NCBI RefSeq assembly: GCF_037975245.1 | Contig: NC_092575.1 | Span: 29,165,341-29,229,340 of the forward strand | Length of the DNA: 64,000 nucleotides | From: Apostichopus japonicus | Lineage: Eukaryota; Echinodermata; Holothuroidea; Aspidochirotida; Stichopodidae | Direction of reading: 5' to 3' | Part shown: positions 58,170-64,000 of the stretch, one piece after another | How the letters are laid out: each line of letters begins with the position of its first letter | Numbering within the stretch: position 1 is the stretch's first letter | Made by a program: the position numbers and the translations under genes | The notes under the pieces: generated by a model | Told to the model about the DNA's origin: nothing | Seen by the model: only the letters and a program-made list of their open reading frames with translations | Database searches by the model: none

Positions 58170-58560
58170 ATAAACACGATTTCACCCGAAGGGAAGCTTG
58201 GACCAATCTCATATTGGAGTATACGAGTACCATATTGAGCAGAAGAAGCCTATTGTTTTAAGAGGAAGTCACTTGAGGTCACCAGGGGTCAAATTCAATA
58301 CCTCACGAAGGGAAGCTCGGACCAATCTCAAATTAAGTACACCCCTTGTGACACGTTGAGATAAAGATCCTATTGTTTTTGTTTGAGGTCAAAGGTCACT
58401 TGGGATCACTAGGGGTCACATTGTAAAAGCCTTGTAAACAAGATATCTTAAGAAGGGAAGCCTGGACCAATATCATATTTAGTATTTAGTTGTGACACGT
58501 TACGTGCAAGAAGCCTATTGTTTGTAATAGAGGTCAACTGTCATTTGGAGTCACCATGGG
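58170..58560. repeat. GGTCA / 'acgaagggaagc' family repeat
   Basis: Three diverged ~130-bp units of the 1670-2800 family. Contains AGGTCAAAGGTCA, a perfect DR1 arrangement, at about 58386-58398. Confidence 0.8.
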
Positions 58561-58815
58561 TCAAAGTGTGGAAACCTTCTTTAAAATCTACCGTATCTCC
58601 CACCGACCAGCCTATAAGATAACATGTGCGTTACACCTCATTAAAACTAGGAAAGGCTGTTGGCATTTGGAAATTAGCTTAAGGGCATCCGTAGATATGA
58701 ATCAAGAAGTCTCGAACAAATCTCTACTGAAGTGTGTCACTAACTGCATACATTGATGTGCGCAAAGGTGCGTAAAGAGACGTACTGTTTTACTGTTTGT
58801 AAATGCTTACTATAT

Positions 58816-60035
58816 CAGACCCGTAGCCAGGGGTGTTCGGGGGGGGGGGTTTGTACGAGCCCCCCCCCCGCCCAGACAATTTTTTTTTTCACAATGGAAT
58901 TTGGCGCTTTCCAGAGCAAATTGTCATTTTTTACACGAAAATGCATATTTAAATATAAAGCTCGTATAATCACTTTTCAACGACAATGGGTGCCACCAGG
59001 ACCGTGGAGTACAATATTGACCTACACACGCTCAGCTGAAGGCAACACGGAAACATTGATGTAAAGGGACGTCCACACCTGGCGTGTTTGCATACTCTCT
59101 TTCGGACATGCTTCTACTGAAGAGACAGTCTAAAATCTCTGTGTTTCCTTGTATTTCAACTTCACAATAGTAGTAATAGAGACACCACAAGCACGATGGT
59201 TGCTAAAATCAATCAATTTCACTGTGTATGTGTTTCTGCACCAACAAGTAATCATTTTGCTATATTTCACTTCTTTAACACCACTTCTATCTAGATTTAA
59301 GTTATCTATTCCATATGGGCCAATAGTTGAGTCTCAGTGATTGGCTAATTGATTTTTAAAGCGCCGCAAAATATTCACAGCGCCGTAAAAGTTAAAACTT
59401 TCCCGACTCCAGTTTCACGGCGCAGCGTCTGGTGTGGACGTCCCTCTACTCCAAACGTCCCACATTCTACATTCACGACCACTGACATACAGTGCTAATA
59501 TAGAGACGTCCAGGCACACCAGACGCCGCGCCGCGCTGCGCTGCGACTGAACTTTGCAGCGCTGCAAAGTTCGGCGCGGCGCTGCGAGGGATGTCCACAC
59601 CGAACGCCGCGCTGCGCCACGCCGTGATTCCAAGCTTCGAAACATGGCCAATCGAGATACTCGACCCTACAGCAAATAGATTGCTCAATTTCGATGTAAA
59701 AATTGCACAAACTCCTTGCTCGGGCGCCCTCGAGTTTTGACTCCATGAAATTGCCGAACTCCAGTGGCTGCGATGAAAAAGTGGGGGGTTGAAGGTATGT
59801 TCAGCCCCCAAAATTTGTCAAGTGTTCCAAGAAGCGGGAGAGTTTCGAAATGGGGGCCGAACTTCTTCTTGCTTGTAACACTCGGGAAGTGCCGTTTCCG
59901 GCCATCTGGGGGGGGGGGGGTTCGAAAAGCTGAAAAAGTTCCGCACCAACCAATGGTGGCGCTCCGCTTAGATAGTCCTACCGCGCATGACGACCCCCTC
60001 CCCCTCCCCCCAGGTTAAAGCTGGTTACGGGCCTG
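58816..60035. mobile_element. hAT-like element with CAGACCCGTAGCCAG end, containing nested copies
   Basis: CAGACCCGTAGCCAGG with poly-G at the left; CTGGTTACGGGCCTG with poly-C before it at the right (imperfect inverse). CTATAT flanks both sides. Carries the shared module at 59939-59976. Confidence 0.65.
59065..59445. mobile_element. Nested MITE with AGGGACGTCCACACC inverted ends
   Basis: Perfect 15-bp inverted ends at 59065 and 59445. A relative with similar GACGTCC / GTCCACACC ends and a GC-rich palindrome (TTTGCAGCGCTGCAAA) follows at about 59500-59630. Confidence 0.75.
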
Positions 60036-61739
60036 CTATATTATGCTTACATCTTTGCTTCCATGTTTTAAGTGTTCCTTCGTATTTCGCACTTGTCGAG
60101 ATTAAGTGCCAAGTTTAAGGTTTAAACTGATTTTTATCAATGATCAATCTCAATGCGAAATAATTGTGTGAAATGGTTCGCTATCTACACGTGCATTATG
60201 TACTGGAAATTTTCATGTGCGGAGATTGTTCACAAACTTCACGAAGCATTAATAAACATGCAGCGAGAAGACCATTTAAAATCTAAAATAACAATATCGG
60301 CGAGGTTAGACGCAGGCAACGCCTACACAGTTGAGTAAAGTACTAGCTGGTGCCAGGTAATACACATGTGGACATCCTTATCTGAAATTTAGATATAAAA
60401 GCATTATATGTTATATATTTATATAATAAAAAAACTTAAACAAGTTTTAACCACTTTATTCCGAACTTCGCGATATCTAAATTGTATAAGTTAATGACAC
60501 AAGTCCCCTTTAGAGTTGATCTGCAGTAAACGATTATCTGTCATTTTTGGTAAAACATTTTCGACGACAAAGCATGGAATTGCCGGGTTGGTAACAACGG
60601 TTGCAAAAAAATTGGGTTCGTTAAAACTTGAAGAATATACCAATATACCAATACCAAAACACTTGGGGTATCCAAACATCTCCTGAATTATGTCTTAATG
60701 CATTTCCTATAAGCCATTAGTCGCAATTCTAAGGAAAAAAGGAGTATTGAGAAAAATTTTCTGTTTTCGCTGCTATGACTTTTGCACACACTTTCACTCA
60801 GCACCAGTCGCAGTGAAAGATAGATGCTCTTTCAACCTTAGATTTTCATTGCGTTACAGATCGCTTTGGTTTAGGGAGTGTAATGTAGTATTAGTGAGAT
60901 ATTTTCGCCCACTAATCTGCAGCTAAAAGACAAGATAAATCATTGGGAAAATGTACGAAGTCGCGCTAATCGAGAAGCGGTTCAAAGTAGCAGTGAGGTA
61001 CTGTGGCTTAGGACTTGTGGCGCAAACGATTTACCGAAATATCACTGCGACCGCCCATGTCAGCATGTTCATTACACAAATATAAACAAATCAGTTTAAA
61101 CATGCGACCCTATCAAGATTTTAACGCAGTCCTATACTCGTATCATCCACTGTTTACAATTCCACGGAGGAAACGTCTGAAAACACCTGTTGCAACGGAG
61201 GAAATGAACAAGCCTATAGGCCTAACGGTCGTAAACAAAAAAGAGAGATTTGATTGGCGCATGATCTGTGGGAGGGGCTTGCAAATTTTGAATGAAGTTT
61301 GTGGAATCTACAGACTCGTTAACAAACCTGGCGAATTTTATTCAGCTCAAAATTATTAACGACAGATAACTCAATGAAAATAATGAATATTGATATGAAA
61401 AATGCATAGGACGGAACGTTGAGTGCAGTAAGCTGGAAAGGTCGAAGTTTACATTTGGCAAACACGTACTGATGCTTTAAAAATGTATTGGCATTTCCTG
61501 TTAACAAATTCACAACAACTTACAACAAGAGCCCAAGGGCACTGTGGTTCCTTGCTTGGGGTATATGACAATACACATCATATTATCAAGCAAGATTGGG
61601 CTGAAATAGTCCAAGTCATTGTCCTACATGTTCCCATAAAGTAACCAACACTATAGCCAACACTTTTGTGATCACCGTAAATGTGATCAGATTTTATATC
61701 AAAAGGCACTTTTGAGATCTAAATGTGGCGTCGAAAATG
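60036..61739. other. Stretch without a supported gene
   Basis: AT-rich. Frames at 60491-60679 (-) and 61015-61359 (+) have no recognisable domain and no clear splice context. Confidence 0.4.
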
Positions 61740-64000
61740 TAAGAAATATAAGAGACCTACAAGCGTGTCAACAGATATGATAACAATGGTGACCTCAGAT
61801 GACATGACCTTGAAGTTTCAAATTGTTCCACCACCCCATTCACAACTTGTCCCAAAATATCAACCATGTCACACCTTGGCATTGAGATTAAATTGCATTA
61901 AATGTCAAAAAATTAACTTTTGAACTTGTATGTAACTTTACACACAAAGGTCACCCGGAGGTCAACCAATTGACATTTTTGATCGGTGAGACCTAAATAG
62001 AGCATGACTGTAAAAATTCAAACATTTTTTCTTTGCCCATTTTCTCCCCCCATAATACTACTTTTTTAACATTAGCTGACCTTTGGTGACCTTGGATCAC
62101 ATGACCGTTAAGTTTGAAAATATTCCCCTATACCATTTGCAACTTGTCCAAACAAATCAACCTTGTCACACCTTGGCACTGGGAGTTATTGCATTAAATG
62201 TGTGAAAATTAACTTTGACCTCAAATAACTTCGCACACGAAGGTCACACGGGGGACAACCCATTGACATTTATGATCAGAAGGTACCTTTAACATCTGAA
62301 AATAGCATCGAAACTGTAAAAATCCACAAAACACGAAAAGGTCACCAGAGGTCAAATTGAGGTCAAGGGTCACCCAGATGCGGGTCAACAATTGGATTAC
62401 ATTGGAGCAACTCCCAACCCTAACGGACAATTTGTTCTTAAGTTGTCGCAAAAATACTAGTTTTTTATCATTAATTGACCTTTGGTGACCTTGTATCACA
62501 TGACCGTTAAGTTTGAAAATATTCCCCTATACCATTTGCAACTACTCCAAAAATATCAACCTTGTCACACCTTGGAACTGGGAGTTATTGCATTAAATGT
62601 ATGAAAATTAACTTTGACCTCATATAACTTCCCACACCAAGGTCACACAGGGGTCAACCTATTGACATTTATGATCAGAAGGTACCTTTGACATCTGAAA
62701 ATAGCATCGAAACTGTAAAAAATCCACAAAACACGAAAAGGTCACCAGAGGTCAAATTGAGGTCAAGGGTCACCCAGATGCGGGTCGACAATTGGACTTC
62801 ATTGAAGCAACTCCCAACTCTAACGGACAATTTGTTCTCAAGTTATCGCAAAAACCCTAGTTTTTTATCATTAATTGACCTTTGGTGACCTTGTATCACA
62901 TGACCGTTCAGTTTGAAAATATCCCTCTATACCATTTGCAACTACTCCAAAAATATCAACCTTGTCACACCTTGGAACTGGGAGTTATTGCATTAAATGT
63001 CTGAAAATTAACTTTGACCTCATATAACTTCCCACACCAAGGTCACACAGGGGTCAACCTATTGACATTTATGATCAGAAGGTACCTTTGACATCTGAAA
63101 ATAGCATCGAAACTGTAAAAAATCCACAAAACACGAAAAGGTCACCAGAGGTCAAATTGAGGTCAAGGGTCACCCAGGTGCGGGTCGACGATTGGACTTC
63201 ATTGAAGCAACTCCCAACTCTAACGGACAATTTGTTCTCAAGTTATCGCAAAAACCCTAGTTTTTTATCATTAATTGACCTTTGGTGACCTTGTATCACA
63301 TAACCGTTCAGTTTGAAAATATCCCTCTATACCATTTGCAACTACTCCAAAAATATCAACCTTGTCACACCTTGGAACTGGGAGTTATTGCATTAAATGT
63401 ATGAAAATTAACTTTGACCTCATATAACTTCCCACACCAAGGTCACACAGGGGTCAACCTATTGACATTTATGATCAGAAGGTACCTTTGACATCTGAAA
63501 ATAGCATCGAAACTGTAAAAAATCCACAAAACACGAAAAGGTCACCAGAGGTCAAATTGAGGTCAAGGGTCACCCAGATGCGGGTCGACAATTGGACTTC
63601 ATTGAAGCAACTCCCAACTCTAACGGACAATTTGTTCTCAAGTTATCGCAAAAATACTAGTTTTTTATCATTAATTGACCTTTGGTGACCTTGTATCACA
63701 TAACCGTTCAGTTTGAAAATATCCCTCTATACCATTTGCAACTACTCCAAAAATATCAACCTTGTCACACCTTGGAACTGGGAGTTATTGCATTAAATGT
63801 CTGAAAATTAACTTTGACCTCATATAACTTCCCACACCAAGGTCACACAGGGGTCAACCTATTGACATTTATGATCAGAAGGTACCTTTGACATCTGAAA
63901 ATAGCATCGAAACTGTAAAAAATCCACAAAACACGAAAAGGTCACCAGAGGTCAAATTGAGGTCAAGGGTCACCCAGATGCGGGTCGACAATTGGACTTC
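61740..64000. repeat. 400-bp tandem repeat, GGTCA-rich, running off the window
   Basis: Exact 400-bp period (identical starts at 62688, 63088, 63488) with older, diverged units to the left of 62290. Each unit has AGGTCA half-sites in direct DR4, DR5 and DR1 spacing. Minus-orientation relative of 49840-51640. Recurring 66-codon frames (MTSENSIETVKN...) come from the repeat. Confidence 0.95.

Noticed and set aside
60491-60679. Minus frame with FGIGILVYSSSFNEPNF-type sequence
   Set aside because: Composition is protein-like, but no splice context, homologue or neighbouring exon was recognised; left unannotated.
61015-61359. 114-codon plus frame
   Set aside because: No domain, no supported start or splice signals.

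Overview
The window is animal nuclear DNA. It has a multi-exon gene with consensus GT-AG introns, CR1-like and Penelope-like retroelements, hAT and Kolobok DNA transposons, and very many long minisatellite arrays. The mix (Kolobok/THAP elements, CR1 elements with PHD and esterase ORF1 domains, dispersed GGTCA-rich 'tctcaagaag' repeats) suggests a marine invertebrate deuterostome, perhaps an echinoderm. That placement is inference, not proof.

Region 1 (about 425-25360, + strand) holds the last ten exons of B3GLCT, the ER-lumenal GT31 beta-1,3-glucosyltransferase that adds glucose to O-linked fucose on thrombospondin repeats. All ten exons join in phase to about 392 codons, with the DDD metal-binding motif, the GGGGMVFS and PDDM blocks and a C-terminal RDEL retention signal; a poly(A) signal lies 165 bp after the stop. 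The N-terminal exons lie upstream of the window. Most introns are filled by different tandem arrays with units of about 63, 79, 25, 35, 37, 88 and 180 bp. The 88-bp array is a tandem duplication of the 3' end of a coding exon together with its splice donor. A decayed Kolobok transposon with a THAP domain sits in one intron, and a 77-bp array starts just downstream of the gene.

Region 2 (about 27.9-46.2 kb) is a graveyard of nested mobile elements: several hAT-type elements with perfect 8-bp target duplications; a four-level nest at 30.4-34.5 kb; a CR1-like LINE (PHD and GDSL-esterase ORF1 pieces, RT motifs A, B and C) split by a Penelope-like element that carries a head-to-head inversion; two 31-bp palindromic micro-insertions with 7-bp duplications; a 3-kb element whose inverted ends are arrays of a 20-bp TGATATCA palindromic unit; and a second Kolobok element.

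Region 3 (about 46.2-64 kb) has dispersed and tandem repeats, including a 400-bp GGTCA-rich unit with nuclear-receptor-type half-sites, a truncated LINE with a 16-bp target duplication, and on the - strand a candidate small secreted-protein gene at 53.5-56.1 kb whose intron carries an E-box-bearing array. I saw no rRNA, tRNA or CRISPR feature. Boundaries of arrays and old elements are approximate; exon boundaries of B3GLCT are supported by phase and splice consensus.
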